Source of the DNA: Muricea muricata | Taxonomy: Eukaryota > Cnidaria > Anthozoa > Malacalcyonacea > Plexauridae | NCBI GenBank assembly: GCA_963855995.1 | Contig: OY979716.1 | Span: 39,433,318 to 39,497,317, forward strand | Length of the DNA stretch: 64,000 nucleotides | Direction: 5' to 3' | Shown here: piece by piece, positions 19,291-30,109 of the stretch | Position numbering within the stretch: the first letter of the stretch is position 1 | Layout of the letters: each line of letters begins with the position of its first letter | The notes under the pieces: generated by a model | What the model was told of the DNA's origin: nothing | The model's input: the letters and a program-made list of their open reading frames with translations, nothing else | The model's database searches: none | Made by a program: the position numbers and the translations under genes

Positions 19291-22200
19291 TCAAGGGCAG
19301 CATCCATATTTTTTTAATTCTTCATACGTTTTTACTAGGCCAGGTAGCTCCAACTCCAAAGGACAAGTATTTGAGTTAGGAAACACAGAATCATTCTGCA
19401 AGACGGTGATGGAATTGCTTAACCCCATTGGTGGAATTACCTTGCATGCAGTAGTAAACATCAACAATGCAGGCAGTCTACTTGCTAAAATAGAAAATAT
19501 AAATTAGACATCTAATTTTACCCAGTTGTTAAAGACACTGTTTTGTTTGGGTGTTTGTATTCCGAGTAATAATTAAGTAATGGCAATGATTTTCATTCTT
19601 ACAATGTTATTTACATTGTTTATTTATGATCGCAAGAACGAAAATTATTGGTTATTACTCATTATTTGTTACTCATTACTCGAAACAGAAACACATGTTT
19701 TCTTTGCATACATGTTTTCTTGCATGTATCAACAAAATATTGCTCACATTCTGTACAGATGTAATCGTTGAAGAATTCTTTGTGCATGCTGTAAACATCT
19801 TCAGAGTCAACCAAAGGAAGGATGTCTTCAGCTGAAACGCTTTTGAGTATCCTGCCACAAAAATAGGCTCAGCTTGGTCAGGGTGCTGTTGGACAAGCTT
19901 TATCAATGGACCTAATCTACTCATAAATTGATCCAACTCAGCTTTTCTAGATAAAAAGACTGAGTGGAGACACAATGATGTCATTGCTTGAGAACGGTTA
20001 TCAATAGTGAGAACATGAGGGAGTGCAGCTTCTACCAGTAATGTAGATAATTCATTAGAAAGTGCTGAAATATTCTCTTCCTTGGCATCATCCATCTAAA
20101 GTAGAAAACAAAAATAAATTGTGAACCAATCAAATTTTGCAGTTATGCACATAATAAATAATCTATTGAGCTGCAATGCACCCCACTGCATCACAAATTT
20201 TTTTTCTGTAATATGTACAAAGCAACATCAGAGCTCTTAGTTCTAGAAGTCAACCAAATTACATTATGTAATACACAGTTACCACATTGAGATTGGTTAG
20301 TTTGCTCCTGCATGAGGAGATCTTTATTCTGAGGAGAGTTGAGCCTGAATTGGAAAAAAAATTGGGAAAATTGGAAATTCCACCTTGTGATGTTTGGCAA
20401 TAGCCCATTGTAAAAAATTTAGTAGACCTTTTTGGATGGTCGCAAAAGTCATGATTTCATCAAATTTTGTTGCATTCCAATTGTCAGCTTTATTTACGAA
20501 TCTTCGAGGCAAATTGTTTGAATTCAATTATAAACAAAAAGTCAATATGCAACATGATAAAGCCAAAGACTTGCTGCTGTCCTGAAAGGGTCGTGGCTAA
20601 AGGGGATGCACGAGAGGTAGGTTTTCAAGATGGCGGCTGTTTTTCAAGATTCTTAAAACGAGAACGAATCAACAACCAGAACTTGATAGCATTCCTAAAG
20701 CTTACCCTAACCCTAAACCTAATCACAATTTAGGAATGCTATAAATGTCTGGTTGTTGATTCTTTCTCGTTTTAAGAATCTTGAAAAACGGCCGCCATCT
20801 TGAAAACCTACCTCTCGTTCATCCTCTTTAGCCATGACCGTCTTGAAAGGTCTATTATTACCTGCATGAAATAAATGATAGATCAGAACTCAAACAAGAT
20901 GAATTGAAATAAATTAAACTAGGTTTACCTTCTATTAACAATGGCTGAACTTCCCAAGTCACAAGTGGTGTTGTGCTGCTCAATTTCACTATCTTGCAAG
21001 TTTGTATCACAAGTTTGTTCCTATAAAAGTGACCCTTGATGTACAATAACACTTTAAAAGTAACCTAATGACCTTAGGATTTTTCACAGCAACTGAACAA
21101 CTGTAGCTTGGGGGCAAACATACTGTTAAGTTGTCCAACATACTGAAATTTGAAATTGCTTTTACTTTTAGATAATAAAATTCATCTAGAAATTCTAATT
21201 ATAATTAATTCATTCATTCATTCACATCAGTGTACATAAACATTTACTTGTTTTTCTGATGAAGGTGCACCATATGCATCAATTTCTGAACCACTTGAAC
21301 TAGTGTTATCATCATCTATAACCATGTTCAACATGAAAAAACCCATGAAAACAAAAATTTAAGCCTGCAGACAAATGTATTTTATTTTTAGTAGTCATGA
21401 TTTACTGGTACTGATGTGCAAGATTGTTAACCACCCAAAATTGGTCAGGGAAAAGTTATAACAGAATGTTAATTAACCTGTATAACTACTAAGCTGGGTA
21501 ACTCATTCATTATTTATTAAGCTTTGCATGCCAAATCTTGGACCCAACTACATGTACATACCAATTTTACTCAAAATTGTATAATTTTACATATACTTAC
21601 ATTTCCTCATCTTGACAACAATACTTTTTTTGTTCCCTGATTTCTGTAACAGGCAACTCTATTTTACAATTGACACATTCAACCAAGCACATCCTGTCTC
21701 CTAAAAGTAAAGTAGACCTCATTGTGAAATTAACTTCAAGTCAGTTTATTAACATATTGAACTACTACACCCAATGTGCTCCAGAAACACTACTTCTTTG
21801 GTCTAATGCTGGATGATTTTACTTGACAGTGGGACAGAACTACATCTATGGATTAATAACTTCTCATTAGATCAATTTATAAACCACTTGCAGTTACTAC
21901 AAAACTGTACTAAAATTATCAGGTAAAACTGGCAGGGGAATAGCAAAATAGAGGGGGGGGGGGGAATGTGTAAGAAAATTTTAGCCAAAAAGTGCCATAT
22001 TCATATATTTGTGTTCTGCCCAACAAATTTCTTTTAACACACTTGTCAAATCAATTAATTTCGAAGAATCTCCTTGGGCAGATCATGAATATATGAATAT
22101 TCACTCCTCCCCCAATTATCACTCTACTTATGGTCCTGCCCCCCCCCCCCCTGCGAGCAAGCTCACCTCAGAGATTTCCAGCGTCGCCACAGGTAATATG

Positions 22201-22874
22201 TCTAAATTGTTTTGAATGGGTCGAATAAAAGCCACAGCTTATCCCAGTCCACCTGAATCCCGTACGAATGGCATGTTGTAACCACTTTTTGGTGGATTTA
22301 TGAGCACCTATTCACTGGTTAGTTGTCCACGTCTTAAGATGTCAAAGCCCCCACTGTTTGCAAGTTTCGGAAAAACTTCCTCCAATTTTGTCTTTACATC
22401 TACGGCATTAGCTTTCCAATTAAAACATACTTTCTTATGTCCCAAACCAGCCTGATGTAACTTTTTCTTCATTTTTATGTCAGGAGGGGCGCATTGTTCA
22501 GCATCGGCTTAACAACAAAAGGTGTGTGTCCACGTTTCGCATCTGTACAAAGAACTAGCAGAGTTTTGTGTTTTTTGTTTTTTTGGCTGACTGGCCAACT
22601 GATGAGTGGAGCTTTTGCTTCTGCAACTGCTATTTCCATATGGGGAAAATAGATTCCTGAAATTACCCAGCGCTCTGTTTGTGTTGTTGATTCCAGTAGA
22701 TGTGCTGGGCATACACATGAAGCGAGTATTTGAGCTTGATTGAGTTTCTTGAACCGTTCGCTGGGTCGACGAATCAGAATCAGTGTTTGTGGTCGAACGC
22801 TCGGTATCTGCAATCAATCTCGTCGGTTCTTGTAATAAAGATACCGCACGATTTCGATCAAAACCTTCTGCCAT
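19291..22874 (-). pseudogene. Transposon-encoded HECT E3 ligase-like protein (G2E3-like)
   Basis: It starts MAEGFDRNRAVSLL at 22874, with a serine-rich region and ETWTHTF (22874-22500). The next frame gives LHQAGLGHKKVCF, VFPKLANSGGFDILRRG and IRPIQNNLDIL (to about 22200), with a stop inside GLGxAVAF. Part of the HECT N-lobe lies at about 20095-19840 (AELDQFMSRLGPLIKLV, PIFVAGYSKAFQ). The HECT C-lobe exon is 19484-19291: TTACKVIPPMGL, FPNSNTCPLELELP, keeping the catalytic cysteine. HECT enzymes carry ubiquitin as a thioester on that residue. The architecture matches 'G2/M phase-specific E3 ligase-like' proteins. Other exons between 20100 and 22200 were not resolved. At least one stop and one frame change make it a pseudogene. 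Confidence 0.75.
20589..20839. mobile_element. Foldback MITE of about 250 bp
   Basis: The arms (GGTCGTGGCTAAAGGGGATG and inverted copy ending CATGACC) are about 90 bp. The centre carries CCCTAACCCTAAACCTAA, a telomere-like run. It lies between exons of the HECT-like gene. Confidence 0.75.
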
Positions 22875-22944
22875 GTTTTCCTGGTTATCCTTTTGGCGCG
22901 CTTTAATTATTTACTTTGCCCAGGCCTCTCTCACTACTGGAAGT

Positions 22945-23235
22945 AAAATTTTGGTTTCTGAGTGACACACCGAATGAATTTTACCAGAAGTACAATTTTG
23001 GTTTCTAAGTGACACGCCAAATGAATACTTGCTGAATGAATACTCGCCAAATTAAGATTACCATAATTGCAAGTTAGCATTTTGCAATGGAAAATTGACA
23101 ATTCGAATGTCATAACTGCATAACAGAACATCATAAATCCAACAATGAATGGAAAATTGACAATTCGAATGTCATAACAGCATAACAGAACATCATAAAT
23201 CCAACTATGAATTGCAAAATTCAAAGATTTAATTA
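22945..23235. repeat. Short tandem duplications at a scar in the LINE
   Basis: A unit of about 60 bp (GGAAAATTGACAATTCGAAT start) occurs twice at about 23089-23205, and TTTTGGTTTCTGAGTGACAC occurs twice at 22949 and 22993. The LINE reverse transcriptase part expected here is absent, so this looks like filler DNA at a deletion next to the IS3EU-like element. Confidence 0.6.
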
Positions 23236-23349
23236 TGGCGGATATCACACCTCATACGGGAGTGCCTCAAGGCACTAAACTTGGCCCGTGGCTCTTTGTG
23301 TTAAAGATAAACGATCTGCGACCCGATGTAGTTGACCAAGCCAAGTTTG
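23236..23349 (+). pseudogene. LINE ORF2 reverse transcriptase piece up to the FVD codons
   Basis: It reads TGVPQGTKLGPWLF and INDLRPD then AKFVD, the RT motifs just before and into the FVDD active site. The frame is cut after FVD by the minus-strand LINE and continues at 25077 with ITVPKSGVSIIQNS. Confidence 0.85.
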
Positions 23350-25076
23350 TAGATAAATAGATAGAAAACTTAATTTAAACACGCTGGCTCTGTCAACCTA
23401 AGCTGTTTTCCACGGAGGGCGTGTACAGATTAGCTATTAATAATTAAACTATTTACAAATTATGAAGTAGGAAAATGAAAAAAGAAGTAAATAGATAGTA
23501 GCTTAGGTAGATACAAGTTTAAAAAGGTAAGGTAAAAATATATTTACAATATGATTTCCTTTAACAAGTGCTAAATAATGTGAGATGAAGTTTTTGTTTG
23601 GAAGCAGCTAAGGGATTTAATGTCCCTAAGTTCCTTTGGTAATGAATTCCAAAGAGTTACCCCATCATACATGAAGCTTTTTTTCATGCTATTGGTACAA
23701 GGTTGGGGTAAACAAAGTGAGTTAGAAACGCCTCTAAGTTCATAGTCTGTGAATTCATTTTTATAGTCAAAGAGATTAGAAAGAGATTTAGGACCCATCC
23801 CATTCAATAATTTCAACATTAATTTTGCCTTTGCCTTTTTTCTTTCCGCTTTGAGTGGTTCGCATCCCAAAGCATTCAGTGCAACTGTTGATTCTACATC
23901 ATTACACATATTCATTATGACTCTAGCTGATCTGTTTTGGAGTTTTTGTAGCCGTGTAGACTGTATTTGTCCAAAAACATCCTAAACTTCAGAGCAGTAA
24001 TTAAAATAAGGACGCACAACAGAATTGTACACAGAAGGAAGAGTATCTTTATAAACAAATGGTTTTAAACTTCGAATAGCAAAAATTCCTGAATTTACTT
24101 TTCTGCAGATATTTTCAGTATTACTTTTCCAGGTAAGATGCTGGTCAATTTCAACCCCTAGCATTTTGCATTGTTTGGCTTGTTTAATCGATTTGTTACC
24201 TATTGAATCTTTGGGATGCTCATTAGAAATTTGTGTTAACATAGGTCTTGAGCCTATCAGTATAAATTCGGTTTTCGCTGCATTCAGGCTTAACTTATTG
24301 GCAATTAGCCATTTCCGAAGGTCTTCCAGATCAAAATTCATTGCCATTTCAACATCACTTATTGACTCTCCGGTGGTTGTCAAGTTTCTATCGTCTGCAA
24401 ATAATCAGGGTTGGTTCTGTTTAGACAACTGGTAAATCTATGATATAAACTAAAAAAAGTAATGGCCCTAAAATTGAGCCTTGGGGACACCGCACTTTAT
24501 TATACGTTCAGACGATGTGGATCCATTTATTTGACATTTTTGAGTGCGATTTGTAAGATAAGAGCGTAAAAGTGACAGGGCAGGCCCCTTGATTCCATAT
24601 ATCTGCAATTTCATTAATAAAATTTCATGATCAACGGTGTCAAAAGCTTTTTTAAGGTCGACCCAAGCAACCAAGTTAAATTTTTTTCTGTCCATATTCA
24701 TATACTAACTATTTGTGCAGTCTAATAACGCAGTTGAAGTTGAATGAAATTTTCGAAAGCCAAATTGACAATCACTAAGGAGCTCAAATTTGGTTAAATA
24801 ATTGTACAGTTGATCATACAGGACTCTTTCCATTATCTTACTTACAATTAGTAAAACTGAAATTGGCCGATAATTGCCTGGCAAATTACGAGGTCCAGAC
24901 TTATAAAGAGGTGTAACTTTAACTACTTTCCACTCCAAGGGAAAAGAGCACGAAGTAACAGCCTGATTGAAGATATATGTCAAGGAATTGGAAATGATAG
25001 GTGATGCTATCCTCAGAATTTTACTGGAAATTTTATCCACACCAGTGGCTTTGTTACTAGAGATGCCAGATAGGAG
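23350..25076 (-). mobile_element. Second LINE (jockey/CR1 group), minus strand, 5'-truncated
   Basis: Its reverse transcriptase lies in broken frames on the minus strand: SSNKATGVDKISSKILRIAS, YRPISVLLIVSKIMERV and QFGFRKFHSTSTALLD (25075-24705), FDTVDHEILLMKLQIYGIKG and the GVPxxxF region (24701-24468), then KWLIANKLSLNAAKTEFILI and the C-terminal VRPYFNYCSEVW (24383-23980), ending with LWNSLPKELRDI (about 23630). The ADD active site is recognisable near 24400. A GATA duplication flanks it (near 23350 and 25076). Several stops and frameshifts are present. A 3' tail runs to about 23350. Confidence 0.8.
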
Positions 25077-25790
25077 GTGATAACAGTTCCAAAATCTGGA
25101 GTAAGTATAATCCAAAACTCTGTGAATAGCATCAAGAAATGGTCAGATAATAACCTTTTGCGACTGCACAATGGCAAACGTAAGGAACTCAGAATTGATT
25201 TCAAGCAGAATAGAAGTATATTTTCCCCAATTAGTATTAATAACAAACAAATAGAAATAGTTAATGAAGTTAAGCTACTTGGAATGACTTTGATGTCGGA
25301 TTTGAGATGGAACAGCCACGTGCATAATATTATCTCTAAATGTTCTAAACGTTTGTATCTTTTAATACAACTGAAACGGGCAAATCTCGCCAAAATGATA
25401 TCTTACAATTCTACAAGTCATGCATTAGATCGGTACTGGAATACGCGGCCATAATATTCCATCATTCCATACCAAAGTACTTAAGCGAAGATATAGAACA
25501 AATCCAAAGACGTGCATTGTCAATCATATAACCCGGACCTCGATTACACGGACGCTTTGACTGAATCCGGAGAAATAACTCTCTATGAAAGAAAAGAACG
25601 AGCAAGCCAAAAGTTCTTCCAACGAATTCTAGACAATCCTTGCCATAAGTTACATAATCTAATATCAAAAGTTGACCCAGCATCCTCGTATAATCTTCGT
25701 CACAAAAGATTAATAAACATACCTCATTTTAAAACTGAACGATTTAAGAATACTTTTCTAGTCGCAAGTAGCCTAAAGGCGAACAATTGA
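25077..25790 (+). pseudogene. LINE ORF2, end of RT and C-terminal region
   Basis: It follows FVD at 23349: ITVPKSGVSIIQNSVNSIKK, VNEVKLLGMTLMSDLRWNSH, KRLYLLIQLKRAN. Frame changes near 25440 and 25530 lead to DLDYTDALTESGEITLYERK, SYNLRHKRLINIP and a stop at 25790. These are the usual thumb and C-terminal blocks of CR1/L2 LINEs. The tail to about 25920 is A+T-rich with TATCTATC runs. Confidence 0.85.
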
Positions 25791-25949
25791 TTTTTATAGT
25801 TTTAACCTTATATTGTTATATAATGATTTTTTTAACTTGTAAAAACCATGTATTTCAGTTTCAACTGCAATGGTTATTTTAATGAATATCTATCTATGTA
25901 AAAAAGATATCTATCATTATTTGGCACGGACGAACTATCTGTTCATATA

Positions 25950-26292
25950 TCAATCCCACGCCAACATCATGCTGCCATCATGAGTTGCTTCCCCGCTTGC
26001 TTTAAACTCAGTGACATCCATGTGCGCTTTTAGCTTTGTGATCTGATCGACCATTAAGGCGTTTAGTGAAAAAATTACAATGATACTTGAGCTCACATTT
26101 TCGTAACCCAAGTAAGCGTCAAAGTGACTTTCCATAACCAGTAGGCAAGATACAAATCGTGTTTTTCCGGTTGACAGCAACAGCCTTTACCGATTCGTAT
26201 TGACTCTCCTTCAAATTGAGATTCTTCTTACCCAGTCGCTCTAGCGCTTCGTCCAACACAGAATGAAATGAACTAATATTTTCCACTGACAT
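25950..26292 (-). pseudogene. RecQ-like SF2 helicase N-terminal exon (Walker A)
   Basis: It starts MSVENISSFHSVLDEALERL at 26292 on the minus strand. It then shows the RecQ Q-motif region (LKESQYESVKAVAV), CILPTGYGKSL (Walker A) and, after a frame change just past GKS, IIVIFSLNALMVDQITKLKA (motif Ia). These match the N-terminus of RecQ-like DNA helicases, which unwind DNA using ATP. The coding match fades near 25990-25950, just before the 3' tail of the LINE. The continuation (FAHPEAL, DEAH) is found at 1690-1527. One frameshift marks it as a pseudogene here. Confidence 0.8.
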
Positions 26293-26359
26293 TACAAACA
26301 AAATAGTAATAATACTGTTCCAAAAAACTTTAGAAATTCTAGAACTTACTGATTCTATT

Positions 26360-27895
26360 TATTTCCAATGCATGCGCAGTACGGGCGACATACAGTTTTT
26401 TGTATGTCGCTCATGGATTGTCACAGAGCCTTCGTTTCCTTCCCAAGGGATCGCAGGCTCGGGGGACGAGATTGCTTTGGCCGAGGCTCCCCCATTACAG
26501 CAACTCATGCGTTGAAAAACTGAGGTGCTATATCGCACATGGAAAACCCACTGTGTTGGACGCTGCAATTTTTTCGAATCATGCTGAAAAATAAGTGCAT
26601 CACAGTGAAGTCCTCGTGATTGGAGATACACCACTCCGCTGAAAATCCCTTTCCAAACTCGTCGGCCACAAGGATTGTTGCTAGAGAGAAATCGTGCGCG
26701 TTGGTTCTGTTTGTGGTGTCACAGCAAATGCTGTTAGAAGCAAATTGTCGAAACACATGGTTTTGTAGCCGGGTTTGCACAGCGATGAAAAAATCTTCTT
26801 TGGCTAGGCTTACTCCATCTGTCTCCTCTTCCCCTTGTAACTTGTAAAAAAGAATAGTGTTACTTTCTTCGTTTTCCTCCAACTCTTTCATCCAGTACGC
26901 TTTGCTGATCGTTTCCGTGAAGACGAATGTTGTCCAACCCATACGCTGTGGAAATGTTACGCATGTCCTTTTTGTCTACTAGGTGTTGGCGACTCAAGTC
27001 ATCTGAAAGACTTCAACGTATCTCGTCAAGCACACGATCTCTGCTGATTCCGTCTGATCTTCAGTGCAATCTCCCGTCTTTTAATCTTTGGAATTCGAAT
27101 GTGCTGAAGTTCGTGCTGGTGTCTATAGTTGGTGTATCATACGTCAACGTCAACGTGGCCGTCAACTGCAGTGGTAGTTGTCATAGTTGCTTTGCAGTTG
27201 TTGTTAATCTTGCTTGATCCTAATAAGAAAGAGGAATATTTATTAGTATTCTGCTGTCGTACGCGTTTGTAAAACTTCTTAAAGTGGCTGTAACTGTGTC
27301 CCCTGGCTCATTTGCTTGAAAGTGGGAAAGAATTTTTTCAAATTTTTCCAATACCTTGGCTTTTTAATTTTCTTTTTTCTGTTCCCTTTGGCACATAGTC
27401 CCCTCCCCCCACGGTTACAGTTAAAGTATTCCACTTTCGTTTGTCTCCGGTATTCTTGATAAACAGACAGTCTTCACTATCTTCCATGCTTGAAATTCTG
27501 AAAAATCACAAAAACAGGCACCAATCACCAAAAATGATAGTAAATGCCGCTAAAATAAAGCAGAAGGAAATTTATTTTGATAACGTTTATGTATTGCCGG
27601 ACATTTTTCTTGGAAGAATACTGTAAATGCATCGCAAAGCTTTGGTTGAAAAAAATAATGTATATTACACACCTTGGTAGTTTTGTAGCTTGATATTTTC
27701 GATTCTGAATATAGCATTGTGTGCCTTCGACAGGTGTTTACGAAACTCGACAATCCTGTGACAAGAATAACCACATTGTATGCATGTACACCTTCCACCT
27801 GATCCAACAACGGTGGAACCATCATTAACCTGCCACCGGCAGGTGCTCTAAGAATGTACGCGCGAAGAATGTTATGCGACGATTTGTTTGGCAAC
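26360..27895 (-). pseudogene. MULE-type transposase relic with N-terminal zinc finger
   Basis: On the minus strand from 27895: a C2H2-like finger (CTCIQCGYSCHRI..H..KAH, about 27800-27720), then DGRLH, DGISRDRVLDEIR, HLVDKKDMRNISTAYGLDN (about 27060-26940). The core follows at 26942-26505: ILFYKLQGEEETDG, FIAVQTRLQNHVF, ICCDTTNRTNAHDFSLATIL, VADEFGKGFSAEWCISNRED-like sequence (read NHED here), CDIAPQFFNA. This order matches MULE-like DDE transposases found in cnidarians and arthropods. In-frame stops occur around 27190, 27090 and 27050, and the frame ends at 26505, so the C-terminal third is missing. The stretch 26400-26500 (SLGKETKAL on the minus strand) is not transposase. Confidence 0.7.
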
Positions 27896-30100
27896 AGTAA
27901 ATTTTTTTCGGTCTATACGCCCTCTAAAAGTTTTTATACCATTTATAGATTTTATTATTAGGATATTTCTCCGTATTTGAACCATTTTTTAGCATAATTT
28001 AGGCCAAATCTTTTTAGAATTTTTGGATATAAGATTTTCATACTGTTTAAATTACTATATGGGCGTTATTAAGCTATATATTATTATACAAATAGTCAAA
28101 TACTAATATGAAATTAAACCAAAAAGTCAAATATTATTGTACATAGATTTTGCATTGCTTACATCTGTTCCGAGCATAGTTCCAAGAAGAACACGATACC
28201 GAATCGAATATCAATCACGTGCACCTCCGAAGATGTTTCGATACTGGACCGATGATCTGATTTCCATCTTTCATATAGGTAATTTGGTGCTTTATATCAT
28301 GCTCTTCAGTTTCAAATTTTTCCGACTTTTCTCCCTGTTGTACTGCTTTTTGTTTAAAATACCTCCCCAAGTTCTTTTGGCTATGTTCATATTTAACCAC
28401 CGCCTCGTTAACGATAAAAGGAATAACTTTTGTAAGAACCAATGGAGATTTGTCCAGGTACAATCTCATTTCAAGTATGTGCACTAGTAGAATTAATAAG
28501 AGTACTCCAGAAACCGTCCAGAGAAGACTTCCGTTTCAAGTTCTCATTGTCAGACGACCCGGTATTTATTTGTTTTGCATGTTCAAACATCAACTTTCTT
28601 CTCTTGCGTGCAATACTCTTAGGAATGTCGAGCTCTTAACTGTAGGACTGGTTAATAACTGATGAAATCTTTGGATAGGAATTACGAGGAAGCTTGACTT
28701 TTTCATTCAACAAAAGTCCCACATATTTTATATGTGAAGTGTATGATTAGCTAAATGTAAAAGTAGATTGTGTTAATTGTAAATGTGTATGGTCATAGTG
28801 GAAAACAAACAGTTCACCACATTATTGATAAAGTGAGCTAATCAAGTCATTAAGACTGGTCACTTCAAAATCAAATAACTCTCCTGGTTTGTAATTTCAT
28901 CAAAAGAAAGGGAAATTGAGCGTCTAAGCAAGCCTGGCTTTTGCCAGAAAAAAATTTAAATTTAACTACTTTCCTTTTGAGATCTTTAATTTCTGCCTCG
29001 CTCGCTTTAAGGCAGTCTTTTAAATCCACAATCAAAAGCAATTTTTTCCAGTCATTAAAGTTAAACAGCAATCTTTTGCCAAGCAAAATGGGTAAAATTT
29101 GCGCAACATAATTTGACTGCACAGCAAATTCCGTAATTGGGAAGCTAGTGATGAGTGAGCGTTTTCACGGATAAAACTCCCAAATGTGCAAATTCAGATA
29201 TTTTCCCATCAAACAAAACCAAAAAGCTGTCATGTCAAATTCGAACAAAACTGTGGCGTTTGTCGATTTCACGGAGCTCAAAATCGCATTTTAACAAGAG
29301 TTAAATAAATAAAGATAGCCGTATAAATAAATGAAGGATCGCGGGTGAACGAGCTATAACTTACCTTTTTAACTTCAAGCGGTCAGTTTTCGCAAGCATA
29401 TCTCCGAGGCACGTTCACGACACGTCCCCTTCGCGGAGCATTTTTTTGCTATCAATGCACAAATCGTCTTGAAGTTTTCACCCCATATAGCGATAAGCTC
29501 CCTCATAATTTTCCATATATATTGACCCAAAATCATTACCGATCGCTTAAAAGATTTGCAAAAAGCCGATATTAAAGTAAAGTAGCAAACCTTAGTTTGT
29601 GATATTTAAATAACAAAATATTAGTAATGCTTTGTACATTACCGGTGTCTCACAGTCTGGCGCCGCTGGTTTTCATCTTATGTGATGTTGCTGTGATATT
29701 TCGGTGGACCATAATAATCCATAACAATCGGTTATCGCGTGACACACTCTCTTCCCATTGTTCCAAATGAGGTGTTAAATCTCATATCTAACTGTTTTTC
29801 TGTTATAGTGCGATAACTAGTGGATTAGTTTTAAAAAAATTACATAGTTTTAAAAAAGTTACATAGTTTTAAAAAAATTACATCGAAACGTTCCGTATCT
29901 ACTTTTCACTGTCCTCACACGACCTTCGTTTGAAGCAGCCTTCGCCATAGCTCCAGATTAACTGGAACTCAACTTTTGTGAAGACGTCTTGCAAATTTGT
30001 GAGAGGAACTGCTTCAGCTTATCACACGCGCTCAGGCAATCGCCGTCTCGGTGGTCATGACGTCCTCCAACTATATCTTGCATGATGACACGCCTCTACT
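27896..30100. other. Unassigned stretch with weak minus-strand ORFs
   Basis: ORFs on the minus strand at 28484-28215 (lysine-rich, VKYEHSQKNLGRYFKQK) and 29122-28871 (DCLKASEAEIKDLKRKVVKF, coiled-coil-like) look like exons of a decayed gene, but I do not recognise the family. An 18-bp tandem repeat is listed separately. The rest is A+T-rich with no repeat structure I can support. Confidence 0.4.
29829..29884 (+). repeat. 18-bp tandem repeat, three copies
   Basis: The unit AGTTTTAAAAAAATTACAT occurs three times with one-base differences. Confidence 0.8.
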
Positions 30101-30109
30101 GCACAGGGA

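Larger units (their letters stand above)
15657..22944. mobile_element. IS3EU-like DNA transposon with HECT-ligase gene
   Basis: 34-bp inverted ends (ACTTCCGGTAGTGAGAGAGG at 15657; inverted copy ending 22944) differ at one base. It encodes an integrase-fold transposase on the plus strand (15692-18660) and a HECT ubiquitin-ligase-like protein on the minus strand (22874-19291), convergent, each start codon within 80 bp of its own end. I recall IS3EU elements of fish and cnidarians having this gene pair, so the name is family knowledge held with moderate certainty. A foldback (15716-16613) and a MITE (20589-20839) were inserted later. The convergent spacer 18660-19290 holds nothing recognised. 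No clear target duplication is seen, because the right-hand LINE flank is missing. Confidence 0.8.
1681..25920 (+). mobile_element. CR1/L2-type LINE, split by three later insertions
   Basis: Pieces of one plus-strand non-LTR retrotransposon occur in order: ORF1 (1685-2870), endonuclease (3148-3900), linker (15448-15656), reverse transcriptase (23236-23349) and RT/C-terminus (25077-25790), then a 3' tail to about 25920. The endonuclease and linker pieces abut at the ends of the Harbinger (3900/15448). The RT pieces abut at the ends of the minus-strand LINE (23349/25077). Without the three insertions about 3.7 kb remains. The part of RT expected between 15657 and 23236 is not found beside the IS3EU-like element, so a stretch was lost there. 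Several frameshifts show the copy is dead. Confidence 0.85.

Noticed and set aside
22945-23235. CRISPR-like spaced repeats
   Set aside because: Only two copies each of two short units, in animal DNA; a local duplication explains it.
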